A model generated the notes under the pieces. It saw nothing but the letters and a program-made list of their open reading frames with translations. It searched no databases and was not told the DNA's origin. The translations under genes and the position numbers were made by a program. A stretch of 64,000 nt of DNA from Streptococcus infantis ATCC 700779 (GTDB lineage Bacteria; Bacillota; Bacilli; Lactobacillales; Streptococcaceae): the NCBI RefSeq assembly GCF_000187465.1, contig NZ_GL732439.1, positions 211,341-275,340 of the forward strand. The letters run 5' to 3'. Shown piece by piece: positions 9,336 to 19,113 of this stretch. Within the stretch, counting starts at the first letter, position 1, and the number at the start of each line of letters is the position of its first letter.

Positions 9336-10121
9336 ATGAATCATATTATCTTTCAAATTCAAGACGATTTAGCGGTGATTACTTTAAATCGTCCCGAGGT
9401 GGCAAATGGTTTCCATATTCCTATGTGTGAAGAAATTTTAGAAGCACTGGAATTAGCTGAAAAAGACGATTCCGTTTCATTTATTCTCATCAATGCTGCT
9501 GGTAAGGTGTTTTCTGTCGGTGGCGATTTAGTTGAAATGAAACGTGCTGTCGATGAGGATGATATTGCTTCCTTAACTCGAATTGCTGAATTGGTCAATA
9601 CTATTTCTTATAAGATTAAACAGATTCCTAAGCCTGTTATCATGGAGGTAGATGGAGCAGTTGCTGGAGCTGCAGCCAATATGGCCTTGGCAGTTGATTT
9701 CTGTATCGCATCTGACAAGTCTAAATTTATCCAGGCTTTTGTAGGTGTAGGATTGGCTCCTGACGCGGGTGGCTTATTCTTGCTGACAAGATCGCTCGGT
9801 GCAACTAGAGCAACTCAATTAGCTATGACAGGAGAAGCTTTCACCGCTGAAAAGGCAATGGAGGCAGGAGCTCTATATCGTCTATGTACTAGTGAACAAT
9901 TAGAAAAAACAAGAGAACAATTGTTGAAGAAGTTGAGACGTGGCTCTTCAAATTCCTATGCTGCGATTAAGAAACTTGTTTGGGAAAGTGAATTCAAGCA
10001 GTGGCATGAATATGCTCAACTTGAATTGGAACTACAAAAATCACTATCCTATACGGAAGATTTTAAAGAAGGTGTTCGTGCACATTCTGAAAGAAGACGT
10101 CCAAAATTTGTCGGGAAATAA
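9336..10121 (+). CDS. fabM: Trans-2,cis-3-decenoyl-ACP isomerase FabM
   Basis: 261 residues, crotonase (enoyl-CoA hydratase/isomerase) fold. FabM is the streptococcal route to unsaturated fatty acids: it isomerises trans-2-decenoyl-ACP to cis-3-decenoyl-ACP so that FabF elongates it instead of FabK reducing it. Visible features are the oxyanion-hole segments SVGGDLVEM and [15 protein letters not shown]. An in-frame GTG at 9330 lies within the Shine-Dalgarno, so ATG 9336 is preferred. Identity rests on position directly before fabT-fabH in the type II cluster. Confidence 0.9.
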   Translation: MNHIIFQIQDDLAVITLNRPEVANGFHIPMCEEILEALELAEKDDSVSFILINAAGKVFSVGGDLVEMKRAVDEDDIASLTRIAELVNTISYKIKQIPKPVIMEVDGAVAGAAANMALAVDFCIASDKSKFIQAFVGVGLAPDAGGLFLLTRSLGATRATQLAMTGEAFTAEKAMEAGALYRLCTSEQLEKTREQLLKKLRRGSSNSYAAIKKLVWESEFKQWHEYAQLELELQKSLSYTEDFKEGVRAHSERRRPKFVGK

Positions 10122-10128
10122 AAAATAC

Positions 10129-10157
10129 TTGCACTATTCTTTGAAGTTTGATATACT
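10129..10157 (+). promoter_or_regulatory. fabT promoter
   Basis: TTGCAC (10129-10134), 17-bp spacer, TATACT (10152-10157). It starts the fabT-fabH transcript that continues into the rest of the cluster. Confidence 0.75.
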
Positions 10158-10172
10158 TTTTTTGTCAAATGT

Positions 10173-10185
10173 TTTGATTATTGAA
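10173..10185 (+). promoter_or_regulatory. Candidate FabT operator upstream of fabT
   Basis: TTTGATTATTGAA matches the FabT-type palindrome TTTGATTATCAAA with two mismatches, just downstream of the fabT -10. An additional half-site GTCAAAT lies at 10164-10170. This would allow autorepression of fabT. Less perfect than the site before fabK. Confidence 0.5.
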
Positions 10186-10213
10186 CTTTTTTTTGATAAA
10201 GGAGGGAAGAGAA

Positions 10214-10648
10214 ATGGACTATCAACAAGTCAATGACTATTTAACATCAATTTTTAACAACGTCCTAGTGATCGAGGAAGTAAGTTTGCGAGGTAGTCGT
10301 TTCAAAGACATCTCTATCAAAGAAATGCACACGATTGATGTTATCGGTAAGTATCCAGAAGTGACTCCAAGTCAAGTGTCCAAAGAATTGATGGTAACTC
10401 TAGGGACTGTGACAACGAGTTTAAACAATTTGGAACGAAAAGGATACATCGAACGTATCCGTTCAGATAAAGATCGTCGTGTAGTGCATCTGCATTTGAC
10501 AAAGAAAGGTCGTCTCGTTCACCGTCTTCATAAACGTTTCCATAAGGCCATGGTCGAAAGAATTATCGAGGGCATGAGTCCTGAAGAGATTGAAGTTATG
10601 GGAAAAGGGTTGACGAATCTTTATCACTTTTTGGAGGATTTGAAGTAA
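10214..10648 (+). CDS. fabT: MarR-family repressor of fatty-acid synthesis FabT
   Basis: 144 residues with a MarR winged helix. [32 protein letters not shown] (about 55-86) is the helix-turn-helix with recognition helix, and [17 protein letters not shown] is the wing. FabT represses the fab genes when bound to long-chain acyl-ACP. An in-frame TTG at 10181 sits before the GGAGGG ribosome-binding site, so ATG 10214 is used, giving the usual FabT length. Its stop codon overlaps the fabH start (TAATG). Confidence 0.94.
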   Translation: MDYQQVNDYLTSIFNNVLVIEEVSLRGSRFKDISIKEMHTIDVIGKYPEVTPSQVSKELMVTLGTVTTSLNNLERKGYIERIRSDKDRRVVHLHLTKKGRLVHRLHKRFHKAMVERIIEGMSPEEIEVMGKGLTNLYHFLEDLK

Positions 10649-11622
10649 TGGCTTTTGCAAAAATAAGCCAGGTCGCTCATTATGCTCCAGAGCAGATTAT
10701 CACTAACGAAGACTTGGCTCAGGTCATGGATACGAGTGATGAATGGATTTCAAGTCGGACAGGGATTAAAGAACGCCATATTTCTAAGACAGAATCAACA
10801 GGAGATTTGGCTACAGAGGTTGCAAGACAACTTCTAGAGAAGGCAGGGATTTCTGCTGATGAGCTAGATTTCATCATTATAGCGACTATGACACCTGACT
10901 CAATGATGCCCTCAACCGCAGCTCGTGTTCAGGCAAAGATTGGCGCTCATAAGGCTTTTGCCTATGATTTAACAGCTGCTTGTAGTGGATTTGTTTTTGC
11001 CCTATCGACTGCAGAAAAGTTCATTTCTTCAGGAACATATCGAAAGGGTCTGGTTATCGGTAGTGAGACCATGTCAAAATCTTTGGATTGGTCTGACCGC
11101 TCAACAGCTGTCTTGTTCGGAGATGGAGCTGGTGGCGTCCTACTTGAGGCAAGTGACCAAAAACATTTCTTAGCTGAAAATCTCAATAGCGATGGTTCTC
11201 GTGGTGAGTGTCTCACTTATGGACAGACAGGATTGATTTCACCATTTTCGATTCAAGAAGAACCAGATGTTTTCTTGAAAATGGATGGGAGAGCAGTTTT
11301 TGACTTTGCAATTCGAGACGTGGCTAAATCTATTAAACAGACCATCGAAAAAAGTCCAATATCAGCAGATGAACTCGATTATCTCTTGCTTCATCAAGCT
11401 AATATTCGAATTTTAGATAAGATGGCTAGAAAAATCGGTGTCGATCGTGACAAGCTTCCTGCTAATATGATGAAGTATGGAAATACTAGTGCGGCAAGTA
11501 TCCCGATTTTACTTTCTGAGTGTGTAGAAGAAGGGTTCATCCATTTGGATGGTAGCCAAAATATTCTCTTGTCAGGTTTCGGTGGAGGTTTGACATGGGG
11601 CACACTTATTGTTACAATTTAG
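10648..11622 (+). CDS. fabH: Beta-ketoacyl-ACP synthase III FabH
   Basis: 324 residues, thiolase fold. Condenses acetyl-CoA with malonyl-ACP to start each fatty-acid chain. The catalytic triad is visible: Cys112 in TAACSGF, His in [10 protein letters not shown] (about 249) and Asn in GNTSAAS (about 279). The C-terminal GFGGGLTWG motif is typical. It is translationally coupled to fabT through a one-base TAATG overlap. Confidence 0.97.
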   Translation: MAFAKISQVAHYAPEQIITNEDLAQVMDTSDEWISSRTGIKERHISKTESTGDLATEVARQLLEKAGISADELDFIIIATMTPDSMMPSTAARVQAKIGAHKAFAYDLTAACSGFVFALSTAEKFISSGTYRKGLVIGSETMSKSLDWSDRSTAVLFGDGAGGVLLEASDQKHFLAENLNSDGSRGECLTYGQTGLISPFSIQEEPDVFLKMDGRAVFDFAIRDVAKSIKQTIEKSPISADELDYLLLHQANIRILDKMARKIGVDRDKLPANMMKYGNTSAASIPILLSECVEEGFIHLDGSQNILLSGFGGGLTWGTLIVTI

Positions 11623-11628
11623 GTAATC

Positions 11629-11643
11629 ATGTGGTGATCACAT
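11629..11643. promoter_or_regulatory. Palindrome upstream of acpP
   Basis: ATGTG-gtgat-CACAT, with a perfect GTGATCAC core, just after the fabH stop. It could be an operator or part of a small leader hairpin. No known regulator motif is recognised. Confidence 0.3.
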
Positions 11644-11680
11644 TGTTATAAAAAAACTATTTATTTTAAAGGAGTCTATC

Positions 11681-11905
11681 ATGGCAGTATTTGAAAAAGT
11701 ACAAGAAATTATCGTTGAAGAACTTGGAAAAGATGCATCAGAAGTAACACTTGAATCTACTTTTGATGATTTGGATGCAGATTCATTGGACTTGTTCCAA
11801 GTAATCTCAGAAATCGAAGACGCTTTTGATATCCAAATCGAAGCTGAAGACAACTTGAAAACAGTTGGCGACTTGGTTGCTTACGTTGAAGAGCAAACTA
11901 AATAA
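11681..11905 (+). CDS. acpP: Acyl carrier protein
   Basis: 74 residues, very acidic. Carries the growing acyl chain on 4'-phosphopantetheine attached to the Ser of DADSLDLF (Ser about 36). Good AAAGGAG ribosome-binding site. Acyl-loaded ACP is also the co-repressor partner of FabT in streptococci, so this gene supplies part of its own control circuit. A weak hairpin lies between it and fabK. Confidence 0.97.
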   Translation: MAVFEKVQEIIVEELGKDASEVTLESTFDDLDADSLDLFQVISEIEDAFDIQIEAEDNLKTVGDLVAYVEEQTK

Positions 11906-11920
11906 TTAGAATAAATAAAG

Positions 11921-11953
11921 AAGGAGTAGGGGAGACCCGCTCCCTCTTGTTTA
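11921..11953 (+). terminator. Weak, possibly partial, terminator between acpP and fabK
   Basis: GGGGAG-acccg-CTCCCT hairpin followed by the short T-rich tract CTTGTTT. It may reduce read-through so that fabK onward depends mostly on its own FabT-controlled promoter. Confidence 0.4.
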
Positions 11954-11959
11954 GGTAAT

Positions 11960-11981
11960 AGTTTGACCGTCAAATTATAAT
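11960..11981 (+). promoter_or_regulatory. FabT operator overlapping the fabK promoter
   Basis: TTTGACCGTCAAA (11962-11974) is a perfect TTTGA-N3-TCAAA palindrome and abuts the -10 TATAAT (11976-11981). A repressor here would block RNA polymerase, so FabT bound to acyl-ACP should shut off the fabK-accA transcript. Confidence 0.85.
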
Positions 11982-12021
11982 AAAGTCGAACTATTACGTA
12001 AGCAAGACTTATGGAGGCAAT

Positions 12022-12996
12022 ATGAAAACACGTATCACTGAATTATTAAATATTAAATATCCTATCTTCCAAGGTGGAATGGCCTGGGTAGCAGATGGCG
12101 ATTTGGCTGGAGCTGTTTCAAAAGCTGGTGGTCTCGGAATCATTGGTGGAGGAAACGCACCTAAAGAAGTGGTTAAAGCCAACATCGATAAGATTAAATC
12201 GTTAACAGACAAGCCTTTTGGTGTCAATATCATGCTCTTGTCTCCATTTGTTGATGATATTGTTGACCTCGTTATTGAAGAAGGGGTTAAGGTAGTCACA
12301 ACTGGTGCAGGGAATCCAAGTAAATATATGGAGCGATTTCATGAAGCAGGAATCACTGTTATTCCTGTAGTTCCTAGCGTAGCTTTGGCTAAACGCATGG
12401 AAAAAATCGGTGCAGATGCTGTCATTTGTGAAGGTATGGAAGCCGGTGGACACATTGGTAAATTAACAACCATGACCTTGGTTCGTCAAGTTGCAGCGGC
12501 TGTTTCAATTCCTGTTATCGCTGCAGGTGGTATTGCAGACGGTGAGGGAGCTGCTGCTGGATTTATGCTTGGTGCGGAAGCTGTGCAAGTAGGAACTCGT
12601 TTTGTAGTTGCTAAAGAATCAAATGCTCATCCAAACTACAAAGCTAAGATTTTAAAAGCTCGTGATATTGATACAACTATTTCAGCACAACATTTTGGTC
12701 ACGCAGTTCGTGCCATCAAAAATCAATTGACTCGTGATTTCGAGCAAGCTGAAAAAGATGCCTTTAAACAAGAAAATCCAGATTTAGAAATCTTTGAACA
12801 AATGGGTGCTGGAGCCTTAGCTAAGGCTGTTGTCCATGGTGATGTAGATGGCGGTTCAGTAATGGCCGGCCAGATTGCAGGTTTGGTATCTAAAGAAGAA
12901 ACAGTTGAAGAAATCTTAAAAGATATCTACTATGGTGCAGCTGAGAAAATTCAAAAAGAAGCCGCTCGTTGGGCAGGAGTTACAAGAAATGACTAA
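12022..12996 (+). CDS. fabK: Enoyl-ACP reductase II FabK (FMN-dependent)
   Basis: 324 residues. An FMN-dependent TIM-barrel (nitronate monooxygenase-like) enzyme that uses NAD(P)H for the last reduction of each elongation cycle. It replaces FabI in streptococci, which makes them naturally insensitive to triclosan. Visible motifs are the start YPIFQGGMAWVADG, GGGNAPKE, CEGMEAGGHIG and VIAAGGIADGEG with VQVGTRF for phosphate binding of FMN. Its 3' end overlaps fabD by 8 bp. Confidence 0.96.
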   Translation: MKTRITELLNIKYPIFQGGMAWVADGDLAGAVSKAGGLGIIGGGNAPKEVVKANIDKIKSLTDKPFGVNIMLLSPFVDDIVDLVIEEGVKVVTTGAGNPSKYMERFHEAGITVIPVVPSVALAKRMEKIGADAVICEGMEAGGHIGKLTTMTLVRQVAAAVSIPVIAAGGIADGEGAAAGFMLGAEAVQVGTRFVVAKESNAHPNYKAKILKARDIDTTISAQHFGHAVRAIKNQLTRDFEQAEKDAFKQENPDLEIFEQMGAGALAKAVVHGDVDGGSVMAGQIAGLVSKEETVEEILKDIYYGAAEKIQKEAARWAGVTRND

Positions 12997-13909
12997 AACA
13001 GCCTTTCTATTTGCAGGTCAAGGAGCCCAGTACCTTGGAATGGGACGTGAACTATACGACCAATATGCTATCGTCAAGGAAACAATCGACCAAGCTAGCC
13101 AGGTCTTAGGTTATGATCTTCGTGACTTGATTGATAACGATGAAACGAAGCTAAATCAGACTCGTTACACACAACCAGCTATTTTGGCTACATCCGTTGC
13201 CATTTACCGACTACTAAAGGAGAAAGGTTACCAACCAGATATAGTGGCAGGCCTGTCTCTTGGTGAATATTCTGCCCTTGTAGCTAGTGGTGCCTTGGAT
13301 TTTGAAGATGCAGTGGCTCTAGTTGCTAAACGTGGGGCTTATATGGAAGAAGCGGCACCTGCTGGGTCTGGTAAAATGGTAGCCGTACTCAATACTCCAG
13401 TTGAAGTTATTGAACAAGCTTGTCAAGAAGCTTCTCAACTTGGTGTTGTGACTCCAGCTAACTACAATACCCCAAGCCAAATTGTTATTGGTGGTGAGGT
13501 GGTTGCTGTGGATCGTGCAGTTGAACTCTTGCAAGAAGCAGGAGCAAAACGCTTAATTCCGCTAAATGTTTCTGGACCTTTCCATACAGCTTTATTGGAA
13601 CCTGCTAGTCAAAAATTAGCTCAAGTCCTAGAAGATGTTGAGTTTAATGACTTTGCTTGTCCACTTGTTGGTAATACAGAAGCAAAAGTCATGGAAAAAG
13701 AACGAATTGCAGAACTCTTGACTCGTCAAGTCAAGGAACCTGTTCGTTTCTATGAAAGCATTGCAGTTATGCAAGAAGCTGGTGTGACACGTTTTATCGA
13801 GATTGGTCCTGGGAAAGTCTTGTCAGGATTTGTTAAAAAGATTGATAAAACTGCTCAACTTGCAAATGTGGAAGATCAAGCAAGTTTACAAGCACTCTTA
13901 GAAAATTAG
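12989..13909 (+). CDS. fabD: Malonyl-CoA:ACP transacylase FabD
   Basis: 306 residues. Moves malonyl from CoA to ACP to provide the extender unit. N-terminal FLFAGQGAQYLGMG; nucleophile elbow GLSLGEYSA with Ser near residue 92; catalytic His in SGPFHTALL near 200. The open frame extends upstream inside fabK, but ATG 12989 has a GGAG at suitable distance and gives the canonical N-terminus MTKTAFLFAG. Confidence 0.96.
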   Translation: MTKTAFLFAGQGAQYLGMGRELYDQYAIVKETIDQASQVLGYDLRDLIDNDETKLNQTRYTQPAILATSVAIYRLLKEKGYQPDIVAGLSLGEYSALVASGALDFEDAVALVAKRGAYMEEAAPAGSGKMVAVLNTPVEVIEQACQEASQLGVVTPANYNTPSQIVIGGEVVAVDRAVELLQEAGAKRLIPLNVSGPFHTALLEPASQKLAQVLEDVEFNDFACPLVGNTEAKVMEKERIAELLTRQVKEPVRFYESIAVMQEAGVTRFIEIGPGKVLSGFVKKIDKTAQLANVEDQASLQALLEN

Positions 13910-13941
13910 ACCAAAATGGTAGAAGTTCTGAAAGGAGAAAA

Positions 13942-14676
13942 ATGAAACTAGAACAGAAAAATGTCTTTATTACAGGCTCAAGTCGAGGAATTGGTCTTGC
14001 CATTGCTCATAAATTTGCCAGCTTGGGAGCCAACGTTGTCTTGAATAGTCGTGGTGAAATCTCCGAGGAGCTTCTAGACGAATTTAAACCTTACGGGGTG
14101 AAGGTCCTTGCTATTTCTGGTGATGTTTCTGACTTTACGGATGCAAAACGAATGGTGGACCAAGCCATTGAAGAGCTAGGTTCAGTTGACGTCCTTGTTA
14201 ATAATGCTGGGATTACTCAAGACACTCTCATGCTGAAGATGACAGAAGATGATTTTGAGAAGGTCTTGAAAGTCAATCTAACGGGAGCCTTCAACATGAC
14301 GCAAGCAGTCTTGAAGCAGATGATAAAAGCTCGTGAAGGGGCCATTATCAATATGTCCAGTGTCGTTGGTTTGATGGGTAATATCGGTCAAGCAAACTAC
14401 GCTGCTTCTAAGGCTGGTCTAATTGGATTTACCAAATCAGTAGCACGTGAGGTAGCCAACCGTAATGTACGTGTCAATGCCATTGCACCAGGAATGATCG
14501 AATCAGATATGACTGCAGTCCTATCTGATAAGGTAAAAGATGCCATGTTGGCACAAATTCCGATGAAACAATTTGGTCAAGCTGAGCAAGTGGCAGAGGT
14601 CACAGCCTTTCTTGCAAGCCAAGATTATCTAACGGGACAAGTCATTGCAATTGATGGTGGACTTACCATGCAATAA
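13942..14676 (+). CDS. fabG: 3-oxoacyl-ACP reductase FabG
   Basis: 244 residues, SDR family. NADPH-dependent reduction of beta-ketoacyl-ACP. Cofactor loop TGSSRGIG (11-18), NNAG, catalytic Ser in NMSSVVG, YAASK (YxxxK) and the C-terminal GQVIAIDGGLTM. Clear AAGGAG ribosome-binding site. Compared with the SDR gene at 1794 it has the FabG-typical VNAIAPGMIESDM segment. Confidence 0.96.
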   Translation: MKLEQKNVFITGSSRGIGLAIAHKFASLGANVVLNSRGEISEELLDEFKPYGVKVLAISGDVSDFTDAKRMVDQAIEELGSVDVLVNNAGITQDTLMLKMTEDDFEKVLKVNLTGAFNMTQAVLKQMIKAREGAIINMSSVVGLMGNIGQANYAASKAGLIGFTKSVAREVANRNVRVNAIAPGMIESDMTAVLSDKVKDAMLAQIPMKQFGQAEQVAEVTAFLASQDYLTGQVIAIDGGLTMQ

Positions 14677-14698
14677 GAGTTAAAATAGAGGTATGAAA

Positions 14699-15934
14699 AT
14701 GAAACTAAATCGTGTAGTAGTAACAGGTTATGGATTAACATCTCCAATTGGGAATACGCCAGAAGAATTTTGGAACAGTTTAAAGAATGGAAAGATTGGG
14801 ATTGGTGAAATCACCAAGTTTGATCACAGTGCTTTTGACGTCCATAATGCAGCAGAGATTAATGATTTTCCTTTTGACAAATATTTTGTAAAAAAAGATA
14901 CCAATCGTTTCGATGATTATTCTTTGTATGCCTTGTATGCTGCTCAAGAAGCAGTTGACCATGCTAATCTTGACGTAGAAGCACTTGATAAAGACCGCTT
15001 TGGTGTCATCGTTGCATCAGGTATCGGTGGAATCAGAGAAATCGAAGACCAAGTCCTTCGACTTCACGAAAAAGGACCAAAACGTGTTAAACCATTAACA
15101 CTTCCAAAAGCCTTGCCAAATATGGCTGCAGGAAATGTAGCTATGCGCTTTGGTGCCAATGGTATCTGTAAATCTATCAACACAGCTTGTGCTTCATCAA
15201 ATGACGCTATCGGAGATGCCTTCCGTTCTATCAAATTTGGTTTCCAAGATATCATGCTGGTTGGTGGCTCAGAATCATCTATTACTCCATTTGCGATTGC
15301 CGGTTTCCAAGCCTTAACAGCTCTTTCAACAACAGAGGATCCAACTCGTGCTTCTATTCCATTTGACAAAGACCGTAATGGATTTGTCATGGGTGAAGGA
15401 TCAGGTATGTTGGTTCTTGAAAGCTTAGAGCACGCAGAAAAACGTGGAGCAACTATCCTTGCCGAAGTTGTTGGTTATGGAAATACTTGTGATGCCTACC
15501 ATATGACTTCACCACATCCAGAAGGTCAAGGTGCGATTAAGGCTATGAAGTTGGCTTTGGAAGAAGCAGAAATTTCTCCAGACCAAGTAGCTTATGTCAA
15601 TGCTCACGGTACATCAACTCCTGCTAATGAAAAGGGAGAAAGTGGTGCTATCGTAGCGGTTCTTGGTAAGGAAGTACCTGTATCTTCAACCAAGTCATTT
15701 ACAGGCCACTTGCTCGGTGCAGCAGGTGCAGTTGAGGCTATTGCAACAATTGAAGCAATCCGTAACAACTATGTTCCAATGACAGCTGGAACAACAGAAG
15801 TGTCAGACTACATTGAAGCAAACGTTATTTATGGACAAGGCTTGGAACATGAAATTCCTTATGCTATTTCAAATACTTTTGGATTTGGTGGGCATAATGC
15901 AGTTCTTGCTTTCAAACGTTGGGAGAATAAGTAA
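14699..15934 (+). CDS. fabF: Beta-ketoacyl-ACP synthase II FabF
   Basis: 411 residues. The elongating condensing enzyme; in streptococci it also extends the cis-3 product of FabM to make unsaturated chains. Catalytic Cys in NTACASSND (about 164), His in HGTSTPANE and His in GHLLGAAGA. An ATG at 14693 is in frame but only about 2 bp after GAGG; ATG 14699 has the better spacing and gives the standard length. Pneumococcal FabF, from memory, has NTACSSSND, so this species is close but distinct. Confidence 0.95.
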   Translation: MKLNRVVVTGYGLTSPIGNTPEEFWNSLKNGKIGIGEITKFDHSAFDVHNAAEINDFPFDKYFVKKDTNRFDDYSLYALYAAQEAVDHANLDVEALDKDRFGVIVASGIGGIREIEDQVLRLHEKGPKRVKPLTLPKALPNMAAGNVAMRFGANGICKSINTACASSNDAIGDAFRSIKFGFQDIMLVGGSESSITPFAIAGFQALTALSTTEDPTRASIPFDKDRNGFVMGEGSGMLVLESLEHAEKRGATILAEVVGYGNTCDAYHMTSPHPEGQGAIKAMKLALEEAEISPDQVAYVNAHGTSTPANEKGESGAIVAVLGKEVPVSSTKSFTGHLLGAAGAVEAIATIEAIRNNYVPMTAGTTEVSDYIEANVIYGQGLEHEIPYAISNTFGFGGHNAVLAFKRWENK

Positions 15935-15936
15935 AA

Positions 15937-16419
15937 ATGAATTTAAATGAAATCAAAGACTTGATGGCACAATTTGATCAGTCAAGCTTGAAAGAATTTT
16001 CTTATAAAAATGGAACGGACGAGTTGGTCTTCAGTAAGAATGAAGCGAAACTTGTGGCAGAAACAAGTCCAGCACCTCAACCTGTAGTTCCAGCAGCTGT
16101 ACCTACAGTTGCACCACAAGCTCCAACTACAACACAAGTTGTAGAAGCAGTTCCAGAATCAAGTGCTAGTGAATCTGTAGCTGAGGGGGACCTTGTAGAA
16201 AGTCCACTTGTCGGTGTTGCTTACTTGGCTGCCGGACCAGACAAACCTAATTTTGTTTCAGTCGGTGATACTGTTAAAAAAGGCCAAACCTTGGTCATCA
16301 TTGAAGCTATGAAAGTTATGAATGAAATTCCAGCACCTAAAGACGGTGTTGTAACAGAAATTCTTGTTGAAAATGAAGAAATGGTTGAGTTTGGGAAAGG
16401 CTTGGTACGTATCAAATGA
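15937..16419 (+). CDS. accB: Biotin carboxyl carrier protein of acetyl-CoA carboxylase
   Basis: 160 residues. Carries CO2 on biotin between AccC and AccAD. N-terminal domain, a Pro/Ala/Thr/Val-rich flexible linker (about 45-90), then the biotinyl domain with EAMKVMNE, whose Lys is biotinylated. Starts 2 bp after fabF and overlaps fabZ by 4 bp, so translation is probably coupled. Confidence 0.97.
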   Translation: MNLNEIKDLMAQFDQSSLKEFSYKNGTDELVFSKNEAKLVAETSPAPQPVVPAAVPTVAPQAPTTTQVVEAVPESSASESVAEGDLVESPLVGVAYLAAGPDKPNFVSVGDTVKKGQTLVIIEAMKVMNEIPAPKDGVVTEILVENEEMVEFGKGLVRIK

Positions 16420-16838
16420 TTGATATTCAAGGAATTAAAGAAGCTTTGCCACACCGTTATCCCATGCTCTTAGTAGATCGTGTCTTAGAAGTTAGTGAAG
16501 ATACAATTGTTGCTATTAAAAATGTAACGATTAACGAACCTTTCTTCAATGGTCATTTTCCTCAATACCCAGTTATGCCTGGAGTCCTCATTATGGAAGC
16601 CTTGGCTCAGACAGCAGGTGTTTTGGAATTGTCTAAACCTGAAAACAAAGGGAAACTTGTCTTCTATGCTGGCATGGATAAGGTTAAGTTTAAGAAACAA
16701 GTTGTTCCTGGTGATCAGCTTGTCATGACAGCAACTTTTGTCAAACGTCGTGGCACAATCGCCGTAGTAGAAGCGAAGGCAGAAGTAGATGGTAGGCTTG
16801 CAGCAAGCGGTACTTTGACCTTTGCTATTGGAAACTAG
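16416..16838 (+). CDS. fabZ: 3-hydroxyacyl-ACP dehydratase FabZ
   Basis: 140 residues, single hot-dog fold. Dehydrates beta-hydroxyacyl-ACP to trans-2-enoyl-ACP. Active-site His47 in [12 protein letters not shown] and Glu61 in [10 protein letters not shown]. It sits between accB and accC, the usual streptococcal order. Because FabM does the isomerisation, FabZ here need only dehydrate. Confidence 0.97.
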   Translation: MIDIQGIKEALPHRYPMLLVDRVLEVSEDTIVAIKNVTINEPFFNGHFPQYPVMPGVLIMEALAQTAGVLELSKPENKGKLVFYAGMDKVKFKKQVVPGDQLVMTATFVKRRGTIAVVEAKAEVDGRLAASGTLTFAIGN

Positions 16839-16849
16839 GGAGGTTTTCC

Positions 16850-18217
16850 ATGTTTCGTAAGATTTTAATTGCCAATCGTGGTGAAATTGCTGTTCGTATT
16901 ATTCGTGCGGCACGAGAGTTAGGAATTGCTACAGTTGCTGTTTATTCGACTGCTGACAAGGAAGCTCTCCACACGCTTTTGGCTGATGAGGCTATCTGTA
17001 TCGGCCCTGGGAAGGCTACAGAATCTTATCTGAACATCAATGCCATCCTATCAGCTGCGGTCTTGACTGAAGCTGAAGCTATTCACCCTGGATTTGGTTT
17101 TTTAAGTGAAAATTCCAAATTTGCAACTATGTGTGAAGAAGTCGGTATCAAATTTATCGGGCCATCAGCTCGAGTAATGGATGTCATGGGAGATAAAATT
17201 AACGCCCGTGCTCAAATGATTAAGGCTAATGTGCCTGTCATTCCAGGATCAGATGGAGAAGTCCATACTGCAGAAGAGGCTCTGGCTATTGCCGAAAAAA
17301 TTGGTTATCCAGTTATGCTGAAAGCTTCAGCTGGAGGTGGTGGTAAAGGAATTCGTAAGGTTGAAAAGGCAGAAGACCTTGTATCAGCCTTTGAAACAGC
17401 CTCTAGTGAAGCCAAAGCAAACTTTGGAAATGGGGCTATGTACCTCGAGCGTGTGATTTATCCTGCTCGCCACATTGAGGTACAGATTCTTGCTGACCAG
17501 ATGGGACATGTGATTCACCTAGGTGAGCGCGACTGTTCGCTTCAGCGGAATAACCAAAAGGTTTTAGAAGAAAGTCCTTCGATTGCTATTGGGAAAACAC
17601 TGCGTAATGAAATTGGTGCTGCAGCAGTCCGTGCAGCGGAATCTGTTGGTTATGAAAATGCTGGGACCATCGAATTTCTACTAGATGAAGCAACTGGGAA
17701 ATTCTACTTTATGGAGATGAATACTCGTGTCCAAGTAGAACATCCAGTAACCGAATTTGTTTCTGGTGTGGATATTGTCAAGGAACAAATCCGTATTGCG
17801 TCAGGTCAACCTTTGACTCTGAAGCAAGAAGACATTGTTCTAAAAGGACATGCTATTGAGTGCCGTATCAACGCAGAAAACCCAGCCTTTAATTTTGCAC
17901 CGAGTCCAGGTAAGATCACTAATCTTTATCTACCAAGCGGTGGTGTTGGCTTGCGTGTTGACTCTGCAGTTTATCCAGGGTATACCATTCCACCATACTA
18001 TGATAGTATGATTGCTAAAATTATTGTTCATGGTGAAAATCGTTTTGATGCACTCATGAAAATGCAAAGAGCTCTTTATGAACTCGAAATTGAAGGGGTC
18101 GTCACCAATGCTGATTTTCAACTCGATTTGATTTCAGATCGTCGTGTGATAGCAGGGGACTACGATACTTCATTCTTGATGGAAACTTTCTTACCACAAT
18201 ATCAAGAAAAAGAATAA
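16850..18217 (+). CDS. accC: Biotin carboxylase subunit of acetyl-CoA carboxylase
   Basis: 455 residues, ATP-grasp enzyme. Carboxylates biotin on AccB with ATP and bicarbonate. N-terminal MFRKILIANRGEIAVRIIRA; glycine-rich ATP loop ASAGGGGKGIRKV (about 162-174); ATP/metal and bicarbonate-site residues in FYFMEMNTRVQVEHPVTE. Full length, ribosome-binding site GGGAGG. Confidence 0.97.
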   Translation: MFRKILIANRGEIAVRIIRAARELGIATVAVYSTADKEALHTLLADEAICIGPGKATESYLNINAILSAAVLTEAEAIHPGFGFLSENSKFATMCEEVGIKFIGPSARVMDVMGDKINARAQMIKANVPVIPGSDGEVHTAEEALAIAEKIGYPVMLKASAGGGGKGIRKVEKAEDLVSAFETASSEAKANFGNGAMYLERVIYPARHIEVQILADQMGHVIHLGERDCSLQRNNQKVLEESPSIAIGKTLRNEIGAAAVRAAESVGYENAGTIEFLLDEATGKFYFMEMNTRVQVEHPVTEFVSGVDIVKEQIRIASGQPLTLKQEDIVLKGHAIECRINAENPAFNFAPSPGKITNLYLPSGGVGLRVDSAVYPGYTIPPYYDSMIAKIIVHGENRFDALMKMQRALYELEIEGVVTNADFQLDLISDRRVIAGDYDTSFLMETFLPQYQEKE

Positions 18218-18249
18218 TATAAAAAGTATGAGACTGAAAAGGGGGATGT

Positions 18250-19113
18250 ATGGCTCTATTTAGTAAAAAAGATAAATATATACGAATTAATCCCAATCGT
18301 TCACTTAGAGAAAAGCCCCAAGCCAAGCCTGAGGTTCCAGACGAACTCTTCTCAAAATGTCCAGGTTGTAAACATACCATTTACCAAAAGGATTTGGGGA
18401 GTGACCGTATTTGTCCTCACTGTGGCTATACCTTCCGTATTTCAGCTCAAGAGCGTCTTGCTTTAACCATTGACATGGGAAGCTTCCTAGAGATGTTTAC
18501 AGGAATTGAGACACAAGATCCATTGGAATTTCCAGGCTACCAGAAAAAATTAGCCTCTATGCGTGAAAAAACAGGTCTTGATGAGGCTGTTGTTACAGGA
18601 ACTGCTTTGATTAAGGGTGAAAAAGTTGCTCTTGGAATCATGGATTCTAACTTTATCATGGCGTCTATGGGAACAGTAGTTGGTGAAAAAATCACTCGTT
18701 TGTTTGAATACGCGACAGCTGAAAAATTACCAGTCGTCTTGTTTACAGCATCTGGTGGAGCACGTATGCAAGAAGGAATCATGAGTTTGATGCAGATGGC
18801 TAAAATCTCTGCAGCAGTCAAACGTCATTCCAATGCAGGTCTCTTTTACCTAACAATCCTTACTGATCCAACAACTGGTGGTGTTACAGCTTCCTTTGCT
18901 ATGGAAGGGGATATTATCTTGGCAGAGCCTCAAAGTTTAGTAGGATTTGCTGGACGTCGTGTCATTGAAAATACCGTAAGGGAAGATTTGCCAGAGGATT
19001 TCCAGAAGGCAGAGTTTTTGTTAGAACATGGATTTGTGGATGCGATTGTTAAACGGAGAGAATTGCCAGATATGATTGCTCGATTAGTAAGGTTACATAA
19101 GGGGGATTGTTGA
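18250..19113 (+). CDS. accD: Acetyl-CoA carboxylase carboxyltransferase beta subunit
   Basis: 287 residues. With AccA, transfers CO2 from carboxybiotin to acetyl-CoA to make malonyl-CoA. N-terminal four-Cys zinc ribbon with Cys37, Cys40, Cys55 and Cys58 (CPGC and CPHC), then the crotonase-type carboxyltransferase domain with [11 protein letters not shown]. Its TGA overlaps the accA ATG. Confidence 0.97.
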   Translation: MALFSKKDKYIRINPNRSLREKPQAKPEVPDELFSKCPGCKHTIYQKDLGSDRICPHCGYTFRISAQERLALTIDMGSFLEMFTGIETQDPLEFPGYQKKLASMREKTGLDEAVVTGTALIKGEKVALGIMDSNFIMASMGTVVGEKITRLFEYATAEKLPVVLFTASGGARMQEGIMSLMQMAKISAAVKRHSNAGLFYLTILTDPTTGGVTASFAMEGDIILAEPQSLVGFAGRRVIENTVREDLPEDFQKAEFLLEHGFVDAIVKRRELPDMIARLVRLHKGDC

